DNA of 64,000 bases from SIG299 sp964544055. GTDB lineage: Bacteria; Bacillota; Clostridia; Lachnospirales; Lachnospiraceae. Below, piece by piece: positions 23,868 to 32,608 of this stretch. Both the position numbers and the translations under genes were made by a program. Below the pieces are notes generated by a model. The model worked only from the letters and a program-made list of their open reading frames with translations. It ran no database searches and had not been told where the DNA came from. Location: assembly GCA_964544055.1 (NCBI GenBank), contig CAZJAA010000013.1, positions 1 through 64,000 of the forward strand, given 5' to 3'. Numbering within the stretch: the first letter of the stretch is position 1; every line of letters begins with the position of its first letter.

Positions 23868-24779
23868 TCACTCACGTATCCTGTCAACCAGCAAGCTTAT
23901 CTGCTCCTTTGTCGTGTCACCTGTCATCGGTCGAAGCAGTTTCAGCACCGGAGCTGCCTGTACCAGCTGAATACATTTTAACATATCCTCCGGCGGGAAA
24001 GCACAGGAATTCGAAAAAACCGGGCGCATAAACAGATTATCCAAAAGGGCATATAATGCCGTTTTTCCCTGCAACTGCTGTAATACAACTTTTTCTACGT
24101 TCTGCCGGTTTAACATTATCGTTCCGCCAAGTTCTGTTTTACTGGCACAAAATTCTGCGGTTCTGCTGACCGCAAACTTATCTCTGTCTTCATCAATATA
24201 AATCAGTTCACTGGTATCCAGATGAGCTCTATGAACTGCATCCCGACAAAGCTTCTGCTGCGGAAATGCTGGAAATACTACTGCTTTTCCATCTTCCTCC
24301 AAGTCAACAACTGCCACATCATCCGCCAGAAGCTTTGCTCCCTGCTCCAACAGTCTGGCGGTCAGTGTGGACTTGCCGGAACCGCTTCCACCACAAATCA
24401 GATATGCTTTTCCCAAAAATTTCACCGCACTGCAGTGAATGGCAAGCTTTCCCCTCTGCCAAAATACCATTGCCATGCAATATCCAAAAACAAATGGTGT
24501 CAGTTCTTCTAACGGAACACCTTTTTTCGGCTGTATTTCGATTGTATTTCCACCACAGACCAAAAAGCTTCCTTTCTGATTAGAAAAATGTATTTTTTCC
24601 TTATTGACACAGAGCACCTGATTGGAATAATCCTCCGACCAACCATCCGCAGGACAGTCCGGCAAAATAATCCGAAGCTCCGGCTCTTTTGTTTCCGCTG
24701 CTTTGATTAACTGCGGATATTCGACATCTGATTCCAGTATTATTCCATAAATTTTATAATAATATTTTCTTCGGTTCAT
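23868..24779 (-). CDS. HPr-kinase-like lasso-peptide kinase 2
   Basis: This 303-residue paralogue of kinase 1 shares the N-terminal pattern IYGIILESDVEYPQL. It has Walker A GGSGSGKST near residues 128-136 and KLLADDVAVVD. By family it should phosphorylate a serine or threonine in the peptide tail. Precursor 2 has no C-terminal serine, so the target may be an internal residue, precursor 1, or another peptide. AAAGGAG lies 4 nt before the ATG. It is transcribed with cyclase 2 and divergent from the nucleotidyltransferase gene. Confidence 0.8.
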   Translation of the reverse strand: MNRRKYYYKIYGIILESDVEYPQLIKAAETKEPELRIILPDCPADGWSEDYSNQVLCVNKEKIHFSNQKGSFLVCGGNTIEIQPKKGVPLEELTPFVFGYCMAMVFWQRGKLAIHCSAVKFLGKAYLICGGSGSGKSTLTARLLEQGAKLLADDVAVVDLEEDGKAVVFPAFPQQKLCRDAVHRAHLDTSELIYIDEDRDKFAVSRTAEFCASKTELGGTIMLNRQNVEKVVLQQLQGKTALYALLDNLFMRPVFSNSCAFPPEDMLKCIQLVQAAPVLKLLRPMTGDTTKEQISLLVDRIRE

Positions 24780-24879
24780 AAGACTCCTTTCCGCCGCTGC
24801 TGCTTCTGTTGTTACTGGTCAGGCATACCTCATTCCAATTGCAAATTGCTATATGAAGCAAGTATTCAGCCCAAAAAGC

Positions 24880-24908
24880 TTGTATTATTTTCGCAAATGT
24901 ATTATACT
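24880..24908 (+). promoter_or_regulatory. Promoter for the nucleotidyltransferase gene
   Basis: TTGTAT (24880-24885) and TATACT (24903-24908) are 17 nt apart, 29 nt before the ATG. Confidence 0.6.
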
Positions 24909-24937
24909 TATTCTATCTAAAAAGTAAGGAGGCAGCC

Positions 24938-26185
24938 ATGAATCCGGTTTATCAAAATATTTTTACATTGACAAAAGCAGCGATTTACTGCCAAACACCA
25001 GAACCTCTGCTGCCACCTAATGACTGGACACAGCAATATGACTTATTGCGTCGCGGCAAGCTTCAGGGCATCGTTTATAAAACAGTTGCCTCTCTTCCTG
25101 AACAGGATCAGCCGGTAACAGATTTTTTAAATACCTGGAAATCCACTGTTTTTTTTACCGGATTTCAGCAGCTGGCAGCTACGCAGGAAATCCGCTTTGT
25201 CTTGCAGGAAGCTAAAAAGCAGGAGCTTGTTCCGGTTTTATTCAAGGGTCTGACTCTTGCCGCCCTATACCCAGAGCCATCCATGCGCTTTTCCAGCGAT
25301 GCCGATTTATTCATCCAAAAGCAGCAACGTCCTGCCATGGAAGCCCTGTTAATATCTCTGGGCTACAGCAAGGATGACAGTGTATCCAAAGAGCATGTGC
25401 CGGTCTACCGCATTGACCAAAATAACCGCAGGCTTTCCATCGAACTGCACGACTGTCTCTGGGAAGATTATACTGGAGCACAGGCAGACCTGCTCGAATC
25501 CATTAATTTAACCAATCCGGACACCCTGCTTGACATTTCGCCTTTTGGCTTTCCAATCCGAACCCTCGGACATGAGGAGCATCTTGTCTATCAGGTTTTC
25601 CATATTGCAAAGCATTTTGCTTTTGAAGGTATGCGCCTTCGTTTTCTGACCGATATTACTTTATTTGTCAATGCCTACGAAAAGCAGATTAATTGGAAAC
25701 ATTTCTGGCAGACCATGGAGAAGCTTGGCTACTCCGTTTTCTGCAATATTCTGTTCCAAATCTGCATTACCTGCCTTGGCATGACAAACAGCTTTCCAAA
25801 ACCGGAAGCTTCTGATTCCGCTTCCATGAACGAGCTGCTGATTACTGACATTGTCGAAGCCGGAAAGGTCGGAGAACATCACATAGAAAACTGGGCTTCC
25901 ACCGAAATGCTGGCTTCCTACTTTATGCGCGAAGCAAAAACTTCTTCCGGGCTGAAACGAAAACTGGAAATCTTTTTTCCTATGCCCGCCGACCTGAAAG
26001 ACAAGTTTTCCTATGCAAAAAAATACCCTGTACTGCTTCCTGTTGCATGGATACACCGTTTTTTCAGTGCAATACGGTATTCCATTATGTGCAAATTGAA
26101 AAAACAGTCTGCTGCCGATGTTCTTTCCAATGCGGAATACCGCTTATCTTTAATGAAATCCGTCGGTCTGGTGGATGAAAAATAG
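24938..26185 (+). CDS. Nucleotidyltransferase-family protein (PF14907 type) of lasso clusters
   Basis: The 415-residue protein matches the uncharacterised nucleotidyltransferase family often found beside lasso kinases and B2 proteins. The core LFKGLTLAALYP then RFSSDADLFI (about 105-128) holds the paired Asp of the transferase fold. From memory, the related protein of the pseudomycoidin cluster adds hexoses to the phosphorylated peptide tail. If so, this would be the link between RiPP and sugar pathways. AAGGAGG precedes the ATG. It converges on the B2 gene with 6 nt between stop codons and no visible terminator. Confidence 0.8.
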   Translation: MNPVYQNIFTLTKAAIYCQTPEPLLPPNDWTQQYDLLRRGKLQGIVYKTVASLPEQDQPVTDFLNTWKSTVFFTGFQQLAATQEIRFVLQEAKKQELVPVLFKGLTLAALYPEPSMRFSSDADLFIQKQQRPAMEALLISLGYSKDDSVSKEHVPVYRIDQNNRRLSIELHDCLWEDYTGAQADLLESINLTNPDTLLDISPFGFPIRTLGHEEHLVYQVFHIAKHFAFEGMRLRFLTDITLFVNAYEKQINWKHFWQTMEKLGYSVFCNILFQICITCLGMTNSFPKPEASDSASMNELLITDIVEAGKVGEHHIENWASTEMLASYFMREAKTSSGLKRKLEIFFPMPADLKDKFSYAKKYPVLLPVAWIHRFFSAIRYSIMCKLKKQSAADVLSNAEYRLSLMKSVGLVDEK

Positions 26186-26191
26186 CTGTTA

Positions 26192-26620
26192 TTATGCCCG
26201 ATAGGTTGCCACAACCGCATACCCTTCGCCGTTTCCTCCGGTAACATACATATTTCCCGTTCGCAGCCAGGCATGTGCTGTCATTGCGTTATTTTCTGTT
26301 CCGACACCCAGATACAATGTGGTCGGTATATTTTTCTTTTTCAAAAGCTTCTGTGCCGTCAGGGCTCGAACCAGACATTTGCTTTCCCATGGGGTATTAT
26401 TGGCAGATCGGTTTACCTGATGCGCCACAAGCTGCGCATAACGATAGTCCTCATTTTTTCCTTCCATGGAAGATTCCTCGCCTTCCACTCCAAACGTTTT
26501 CCTTAAATATTTCATCGGAACAAAACGTATCCGGGCACGATACCATGCAGCATACAGCCACACCGATATCGTTAGCCCTTTCCTATGATTGTCTTTCAAA
26601 AAACCTTTTATGCTAATCAT
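26192..26620 (-). CDS. Lasso peptide B2 leader peptidase
   Basis: This 142-residue transglutaminase-like cysteine protease removes precursor leaders. Catalytic Cys82 lies in WESKCLVRAL and His116 in TAHAWL. The end TGGNGEGYAVVATY is typical of clostridial B2 proteins; the usual catalytic Asp is not obvious. It is the last gene of the long minus-strand polysaccharide run, 16 nt after the beta-helix lipoprotein gene, so it is probably made from that transcript. It is the only B2 in the window and must serve both precursors. The Shine-Dalgarno (AAAGGA) is weak and distant. Confidence 0.87.
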   Translation of the reverse strand: MISIKGFLKDNHRKGLTISVWLYAAWYRARIRFVPMKYLRKTFGVEGEESSMEGKNEDYRYAQLVAHQVNRSANNTPWESKCLVRALTAQKLLKKKNIPTTLYLGVGTENNAMTAHAWLRTGNMYVTGGNGEGYAVVATYRA

Positions 26621-26636
26621 ATTTTACTGAAATCCT

Positions 26637-28388
26637 TTACTTCTGCTCTTCTTTTCCTGTACTGATTAAAACAAGCTTCTGCTTCAACGCATTCTGTGCT
26701 TCCTCTAAACTCTCCTGAGATATTGCTCCGTCCACCTTCAGCCAGGAATAATTTCCGGAAACCTCCAGACTCTTTTTAAAAATCCGCCGGCTTTCTGCAT
26801 CCGTAAAACGGAACACACAGGCATCTGCAGGAACCTCTGCATAAAATCCGTTCTCTTCCAGCCCAAAGCGAAGTTCTCCGTCCTCCGCCAGCCGCAGCAT
26901 GGTAAGCACACGATTGGTTCCCCAGAAAAGATTGTCCTTTATCATCAGTGAAGCCTTGTTTTTGGAATTTGATGCATTTAACAGTGACATCTGATTGTAT
27001 GGGTATGTGGAACTGTGCCCTCTATAAGTCTGATATGCCGGATATGCAGAATAGTAGGTACCCTCTGCATCCATTACCTGCTCCTTTTCATTTACATATA
27101 CTGCCGGCACAGGATTCGTCACATCACAGGCATACATCATCAGATTATCTTCATACACAATGTTGCTGAAATCCTTTTCCGTGTTTCCGTCTCCCCATGT
27201 TTCAATTCCCCAGAAGCTGTAACGACCAATATTTCTGGAAAAACTGATATTTTCCTGTAAACGGCTCCATGTACTTCCCTGATTGGTATAGCAGGTATCA
27301 TAAATCCACTCGGAAAAGTTATAATTTACCGTTACATTGGAACCACTGTCCCACACTTCAATGGCGTTTCCATATCTTGGTCCGCGGTCTTTGAGCATTC
27401 CGCCGCCAATATGGTGGATGTAGCAGTTTGCAATCGTTATATCAGAAACGTTGCTCATGGAAATCGCATGAAATCCGGCTCCCCGTATTTCCAGCCCCAT
27501 AATTTCCGTATTCGACACCGTACTTAACGTAAGTGCATGCTGTGGAGCGGCATAATAAATATCCAGCTGTGCCGGATTTTTTTCACTATATAAATATAAG
27601 AGTGACTGCTCCCAGTCTACCGCAAAGGAACCATCCTGATTTTCTGATAAATACTGCGGATAACTATAATCCTCTTCATCCGTTCGGACAAGACGCTTCC
27701 AGTTGTGTTCTCCATCAATCACCAGATGACCAATATTACAGTCACTTTTGTTAAATGTTCCGTTAAATAATCCCACAACTGAGGTTAAATCTGCTTTCCA
27801 GACCGTTTTCTCCTCTGTCTGCGCCCATGACACATCCAGCAAATGATAAAAGTCCAGAATCGGCCGACTGCCTTCTCCATAGGCTGCCAGTATCACATTA
27901 CTGCCAACCACAAAAGAAGTATCCATAGAAAACACATCTCCGCATTTCAGCAAGATATTCACGTTGGAAATTCCAGAAAAAGCGTTCAATGTTTTTTTTG
28001 GTTCCTCCGGTGTTCTTCCACTGTTGGCATCATCCCCTTCTGACGAGGATACATAATAAGTGAGAAGATTTTTGCTTTTTAATTTTGCGGTACTGCAGTC
28101 ATATAAGCCGGAAAGCCTCTGATTGTCCCAAAGCATTTCAGCCAGAGAAGCTCCGTCTTCCTTTTCTGATGCAGAAAGCAATTCTCCGGAAGAATACAAA
28201 TCCGCTCTTTTCGAAACAGATACGCAGGCAGTCTCTTCTCTATCTTTTACAGCAGTGTCCGCTGCATCTGCGGTTTCCGTTATTGTCGGAACGTCTTCCG
28301 GTATCCAGTCCTTTGGATTCTGGTTTACAGATGTGCCGCAGCCAGATAACAGACATAACCCCATAATGATTGCTAATATCGCTTTCAT
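26637..28388 (-). CDS. Lipoprotein with right-handed parallel beta-helix domain
   Basis: The 583-residue protein begins with a lipoprotein signal (MKAILAIIMGLCLLSGCG, lipobox LSGC), so it is anchored outside the membrane. From about residue 100 on it shows SSSEGDDANSG and beta-helix repeats such as NVSDITIANCYIHHIGG and NVTVNYNFSEW, typical of polysaccharide lyases, hydrolases and acetyl-modifying proteins. It may trim, modify or bind the surface polysaccharide. ATG 28388 has AAGGAGG; the frame to 28433 has none. It precedes the B2 gene. Confidence 0.75.
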   Translation of the reverse strand: MKAILAIIMGLCLLSGCGTSVNQNPKDWIPEDVPTITETADAADTAVKDREETACVSVSKRADLYSSGELLSASEKEDGASLAEMLWDNQRLSGLYDCSTAKLKSKNLLTYYVSSSEGDDANSGRTPEEPKKTLNAFSGISNVNILLKCGDVFSMDTSFVVGSNVILAAYGEGSRPILDFYHLLDVSWAQTEEKTVWKADLTSVVGLFNGTFNKSDCNIGHLVIDGEHNWKRLVRTDEEDYSYPQYLSENQDGSFAVDWEQSLLYLYSEKNPAQLDIYYAAPQHALTLSTVSNTEIMGLEIRGAGFHAISMSNVSDITIANCYIHHIGGGMLKDRGPRYGNAIEVWDSGSNVTVNYNFSEWIYDTCYTNQGSTWSRLQENISFSRNIGRYSFWGIETWGDGNTEKDFSNIVYEDNLMMYACDVTNPVPAVYVNEKEQVMDAEGTYYSAYPAYQTYRGHSSTYPYNQMSLLNASNSKNKASLMIKDNLFWGTNRVLTMLRLAEDGELRFGLEENGFYAEVPADACVFRFTDAESRRIFKKSLEVSGNYSWLKVDGAISQESLEEAQNALKQKLVLISTGKEEQK

Positions 28389-28402
28389 ATTCTTGCGCCT
28401 CC

Positions 28403-29422
28403 TTAAAAAAAACCTTTTTTTCTGACAAGCCAATGTCGTATTCTTCTGCTCCGGATAAAATGCGGAATATAATTTATAATACCGTATTTTTTTAGATTTT
28501 CTATACTTCGCTTTTTATCAGAGTGCTTGATTTTTTCTTCATACAATAGCTTTTCCTGTTCTGTGTATAACTCCTGTTCCGGTTTTTCTAACGTAAATTC
28601 ATTTGGAATAATCCACATGGCATTTTCCCACTGCCATTCCTCCTCTGTAAAATTTATCTGCATTTTTCTCTTCTGAATATGTGCAATCAGAATTTCCTGC
28701 GGTTTCTCCGGTAACAGTTTTCCATTCTCATCACAAAAATGGCGATAAAGCTTTCCTTCTTTCCACGCAAAGAGGAAATACCGTTTTGTAATATAAGATT
28801 GAAACGGAAGCTTCTGCCAGCTGAAATCCTGAACATACCGTTCCGTTAGTTGGTCGCGGAATACGCGATAACCATATGTCCATGCTAGAATATTCATTCC
28901 CATATATTCATCAAAATAGCATGCATATTTTGTGCGGAACGCAGCTTTATACGGATATGACATATTGCCCCTATCCATGCTTTTCTGAAACAGCAGACGA
29001 ACCTCCTCGCTGTTTCTGTATAAAGTAAGCCATCCGCCCTCTAACAGCTTATCATAACTCTGCAACAGATCCTCTGTGATAAAAGAACGAATATCTCCCA
29101 GAATAACATCTAAATCCACATGCCCCCAAAAACCGTATTTCGATATGATTTCCGGAAAAGCCAGCCCCCAGATCGGTTTATAGTCGCACAGCTTATAGGG
29201 ATATTCCAGTGTTATTTTCATATGCAAAACCTGCTCCAGATTTTTTTTCACTGCAGGCAAATCCGAGTAAATCACTGTTATATTTTTTTCCGATTGCTCC
29301 GTTTTCTGGTCTGTAATCAAATAAAAATCAATGGATGGGTTGCAAAGAGCAGTTTTTTTCCAGAGAAAAAAAGTATCCGGGAGTTTTCCCATCCATATTG
29401 TCAGCAAACAAATTTCTGTCAT
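28403..29422 (-). CDS. DUF6625-type putative glycosyltransferase
   Basis: The 339-residue protein matches the DUF6625 family of polysaccharide loci. Visible landmarks are LCDYKPIWG near residue 80 and GHVDLDVILGD near residue 100, whose DLD is like the metal-binding DxD of glycosyltransferases. No membrane segment is apparent. GGAGG lies 4-5 nt before the ATG. It belongs to the polysaccharide run. Donor and acceptor sugars are unknown. Confidence 0.65.
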   Translation of the reverse strand: MTEICLLTIWMGKLPDTFFLWKKTALCNPSIDFYLITDQKTEQSEKNITVIYSDLPAVKKNLEQVLHMKITLEYPYKLCDYKPIWGLAFPEIISKYGFWGHVDLDVILGDIRSFITEDLLQSYDKLLEGGWLTLYRNSEEVRLLFQKSMDRGNMSYPYKAAFRTKYACYFDEYMGMNILAWTYGYRVFRDQLTERYVQDFSWQKLPFQSYITKRYFLFAWKEGKLYRHFCDENGKLLPEKPQEILIAHIQKRKMQINFTEEEWQWENAMWIIPNEFTLEKPEQELYTEQEKLLYEEKIKHSDKKRSIENLKKYGIINYIPHFIRSRRIRHWLVRKKGFF

Positions 29423-29436
29423 ACAACCTCCGTCTA

Positions 29437-30543
29437 TTATTCTCCTAAGACATCCTCATACAGACACAACATATTCTGACTCCATCTGTCTAGCGTGTAC
29501 GATTCCTGCAGTTCTTTTCTGACGTTTTCCAAATTTTTCTTTTTTTCTTCCTGATTATGAAGTGCTTCCATTATTTTTTTAGAAAGGTCTTCTGCGTTTT
29601 CCTTTTTATGCCAACACGCATACGGAATTTTCATGTTCCTTTGTGCAGATATATCGCTTAAAACTACCCCACACTCTGCATATCCGGCTTCAATCACGGA
29701 ATAAGGAAGTCCTTCTTCTCTGGACGGTGACAAAAAAACATCTGCAAAATTATATAACGTAGCAACATCATTTCTCGCTGGAACAATTTTTATCCATGCA
29801 GGCATCGCCCCTAAAAGAGTTTTAATTTTTTCATTGACTTTCTCAAAATTTGTGGACAAAGAAATAAGCAGTGTAAATGCTTTTCCCTCTTTTCGCAGCA
29901 TTTCTGTTGCTTTGATTGCCAAATCCACACCCTTTCTGTAGAAATCAAAGCCAAAAATCAGCAGAACCTTCTCGTCTTCCGGAATACCAAACTCTTTCTT
30001 TTCTACTTTTTCATAAGAATCCAGTCTTGCAAAATTTACCCCATTTTCAATAACATACTTTTTGTTCTTTGGATAATCTCTTTCGAGACTTTGCATTACC
30101 GACTGGCTGCACGCTACCATAATACACTTTTTATACAGTCTGTGTCGGAGCATATTCTTAAACACACCCTCTATTTTCTGGGAATGATTATGCATATGCA
30201 AAATCACCGGCACCTTGGAAAACATGGATGCAAGATAAACCGTCAGATAAAGGGATCTTGTAATAAAGTGCGTATGTATCGCCAAAATGGGATACTTCTT
30301 TAACAATTTCTTTATCATCCGGATATCTTTTTTCGGTATTCCGGATAATACTTCAACCATCCTTCCTTCTTCCCTCATCTGATTAATCCAAAGTGCAGCA
30401 GCATTTTTTTCCACCTCAGGCACAAACAAATACAGTATTTTTTTATTCTGCTTATTTAACTTTTCCTCCAGATTGAACATCGAAGCCATAAAGTTTCCGC
30501 TGTAGGAAGCTGCATAATTGATAATATGTAATATTATTTCCAT
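29437..30543 (-). CDS. Glycosyltransferase family 4-like protein
   Basis: The 368-residue protein has the GT-B fold signs of GT4: KVPVILHMHNHS in the first lobe and LLIFGFDFYRKGVDLAIKA plus SPSREEGLPYSVIEAG in the second, the latter binding the nucleotide sugar. It adds one sugar to the lipid-linked repeat unit at the cytoplasmic face. GGAAGG precedes the ATG. It lies between the GT8 and DUF6625 genes. Confidence 0.85.
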   Translation of the reverse strand: MEIILHIINYAASYSGNFMASMFNLEEKLNKQNKKILYLFVPEVEKNAAALWINQMREEGRMVEVLSGIPKKDIRMIKKLLKKYPILAIHTHFITRSLYLTVYLASMFSKVPVILHMHNHSQKIEGVFKNMLRHRLYKKCIMVACSQSVMQSLERDYPKNKKYVIENGVNFARLDSYEKVEKKEFGIPEDEKVLLIFGFDFYRKGVDLAIKATEMLRKEGKAFTLLISLSTNFEKVNEKIKTLLGAMPAWIKIVPARNDVATLYNFADVFLSPSREEGLPYSVIEAGYAECGVVLSDISAQRNMKIPYACWHKKENAEDLSKKIMEALHNQEEKKKNLENVRKELQESYTLDRWSQNMLCLYEDVLGE

Positions 30544-30573
30544 CTTTTCCTTCCCCTGTCAGATGTTTCGATA

Positions 30574-31461
30574 TTACTTGGATATACTTGCCTTATAATC
30601 TTGATGCTTTTTCACAATATAAATCAGACCAAGCGGTTTATACAGCCAGTATTTCACTTTCTTTCCAAATCCGATGTACTTTTTTAAGTATTGATAATAT
30701 TCGCACATGTACGGAAAACAATACGTTTCTTTCCAAGGTTTATCCGCAGTGATAAAATGCACAACTACCGCTTCTCGGACTTCTTCTTTATGAAGGAGAA
30801 TATATTTCTTGTGAACAACTCTCTGAAAATTCATCCGATAATCCGTTACCATTAGCACATCCTGAAATAAAATATTGATAATATCCTGATCCCCACAGGT
30901 TAACGACTGATTTTGAAGCAGCTGAAGCATTTTGCCGAGCAGTTCTTCCAGAGTAAAACGCATCCGGATTAGCTTCATATTCATTACCAGAACTCCTGCG
31001 TTAATATACGTTTGTAGCTGCAATCTGGTTTTATGTTGCTCTTCCTCAATGTCTGTTACGCCAAGAATCATTTTCTGTCCCATATCATAGTCATAAAATT
31101 CTGCTACGTTTTTTCGAACCAGAACGTCACAATCTAAGTATAAAATCTTTTCCACGTCCTCTTCCAGAACGTAAGGAAGAATTAGCCGGTAATACGTTGT
31201 CAGAGACAGATATTCCCATGCCAGTGGAGCCTTTTTGATTATTTCCATTGCCTTTTGGGGCACCTCATGTACCACCAGAGTTCCGCCGTACAGCACCATT
31301 TTTTCCCGCAGCTTCGCTATTGATAACGCATTCAAATCATTGGAAAAAGTATGTGCCACCACCGTTTTGGTATCACAATTTTTTAATAAGGATTCTAATA
31401 CAATACTTGCCGGCATGATATAATTATCATCACAGCAAAAAGCAATGTGCATCTTTTCCAT
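30574..31461 (-). CDS. Glycosyltransferase family 8 protein
   Basis: A 295-residue retaining glycosyltransferase of the galactosyl/glucosyl GT8 type. It begins HIAFCCDDNYIMPASIVLESLL, with the metal site LYLDCDVLV near residue 110 and YINAGVLVMN near 155. AGGAGG supports ATG 31461 over the longer frame to 31509. It adds a hexose to the surface polysaccharide unit. Confidence 0.88.
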   Translation of the reverse strand: MEKMHIAFCCDDNYIMPASIVLESLLKNCDTKTVVAHTFSNDLNALSIAKLREKMVLYGGTLVVHEVPQKAMEIIKKAPLAWEYLSLTTYYRLILPYVLEEDVEKILYLDCDVLVRKNVAEFYDYDMGQKMILGVTDIEEEQHKTRLQLQTYINAGVLVMNMKLIRMRFTLEELLGKMLQLLQNQSLTCGDQDIINILFQDVLMVTDYRMNFQRVVHKKYILLHKEEVREAVVVHFITADKPWKETYCFPYMCEYYQYLKKYIGFGKKVKYWLYKPLGLIYIVKKHQDYKASISK

Positions 31462-31487
31462 TGGTCTCCTCCTTGTTGAACATTTTC

Positions 31488-32603
31488 TTATAGCATGACG
31501 ATTAACCACCTATACACGCTGTACTGATTATTGCGTACCACCTTTTCAAAAAATTTCAGGTGCTCTCTGTTTGTGGAAAAGTCCGCGAACTCCTGATTCA
31601 AAATTCTGGCACATCCGGATAGTACGGCACGCTGTATCGGTTGATCCATATACATAATCCTCTTACCACAGATGCGAATACTTTCCAGAAATTGTTCATA
31701 CAGCTCCTGCGTATACCCAAGCTCCAGTTTTTTCATGTCCGCCAGCATAATTTCATAAATCCAGTAGGAATCCAGAAGCTTTGCCTGATTTCCTTTAATA
31801 TGTGAAAAACCGTTTGCGTTCTTTCGGTAGCAATATACAACTGCATCTGTTGTATAAGTTACACGGCTTCTTGTATAAACCAGATAGGAAATAATCGTAT
31901 CTTCGTACCAGTATCCCTCCGGGAAACAAATATTTTGAAAAAGCTCAGTCGCCATAACTTTTCCCCATGGGAACCCCCATAGCGTTCCGCAGGCAGCTTT
32001 CACCTGCTCCTGTTTATGACAAATGACCTTTTCAGTCTGTTTATCAAAAATCTCATATCCGCCTTCTACGATTTGTGCCTGCTTTTCATAGGCAAGACGA
32101 AGCAGAGTTTCTATTGCATCCGACTTCAACTTGTCGTCAATATCAAGGAACATCAGGTAATCTGCCGAAAGTTTCTCTAAGCCTCGGTTTCGTGCAGCAG
32201 CAGCTCCTCCATTTTTTTGATGCAGCACCTGCACCCGGGCATCGGTCTCATATTCTTTCAGAATATCCTCGCTGCCGTCACTAGAACCGTCATTTACAAG
32301 AACCACCTTATACCGATATTGTGTATTCTGCGAAAGAACGGAAGTCAAACAGTCTTTTATATACGCTTTGGCGTTATATACCGGCACAACAATTTGCAGA
32401 TGATATTTCGCATCTATTGTCTTTTCTTCCCTCAGACAGGTTATTTCTCTTTTCGGATAAAGCTCCTGCAAAGCAGCACGATCGTTTTCCAGATATTCTG
32501 TTTTCTTAATCTTGACTATTTTTGACAGGGTCTGACTTAGCCGACCACCTAGTCTGCTTTTTACTAAAATCCGCTCTGTCAGCCACTTCAATTTTTGTTT
32601 CAA
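31488..32603 (-). CDS. Glycosyltransferase family 2 protein
   Basis: This 371-residue GT2 enzyme contains HLQIVVPVYNAKAYIKDCL, VNDGSSDGS and FLDIDDKL (GT-A nucleotide-sugar and metal motifs) in its first 180 residues. No ATG fits: a GTG lies at 32618 and a TTG at 32603. GGAGG ends 8 nt before the TTG, and at the GTG it would be inside the gene, so I prefer TTG. The stop of the preceding GT2 gene sits between the two. Confidence 0.85.
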   Translation of the reverse strand: MKQKLKWLTERILVKSRLGGRLSQTLSKIVKIKKTEYLENDRAALQELYPKREITCLREEKTIDAKYHLQIVVPVYNAKAYIKDCLTSVLSQNTQYRYKVVLVNDGSSDGSEDILKEYETDARVQVLHQKNGGAAAARNRGLEKLSADYLMFLDIDDKLKSDAIETLLRLAYEKQAQIVEGGYEIFDKQTEKVICHKQEQVKAACGTLWGFPWGKVMATELFQNICFPEGYWYEDTIISYLVYTRSRVTYTTDAVVYCYRKNANGFSHIKGNQAKLLDSYWIYEIMLADMKKLELGYTQELYEQFLESIRICGKRIMYMDQPIQRAVLSGCARILNQEFADFSTNREHLKFFEKVVRNNQYSVYRWLIVML

Positions 32604-32608
32604 TGCTG

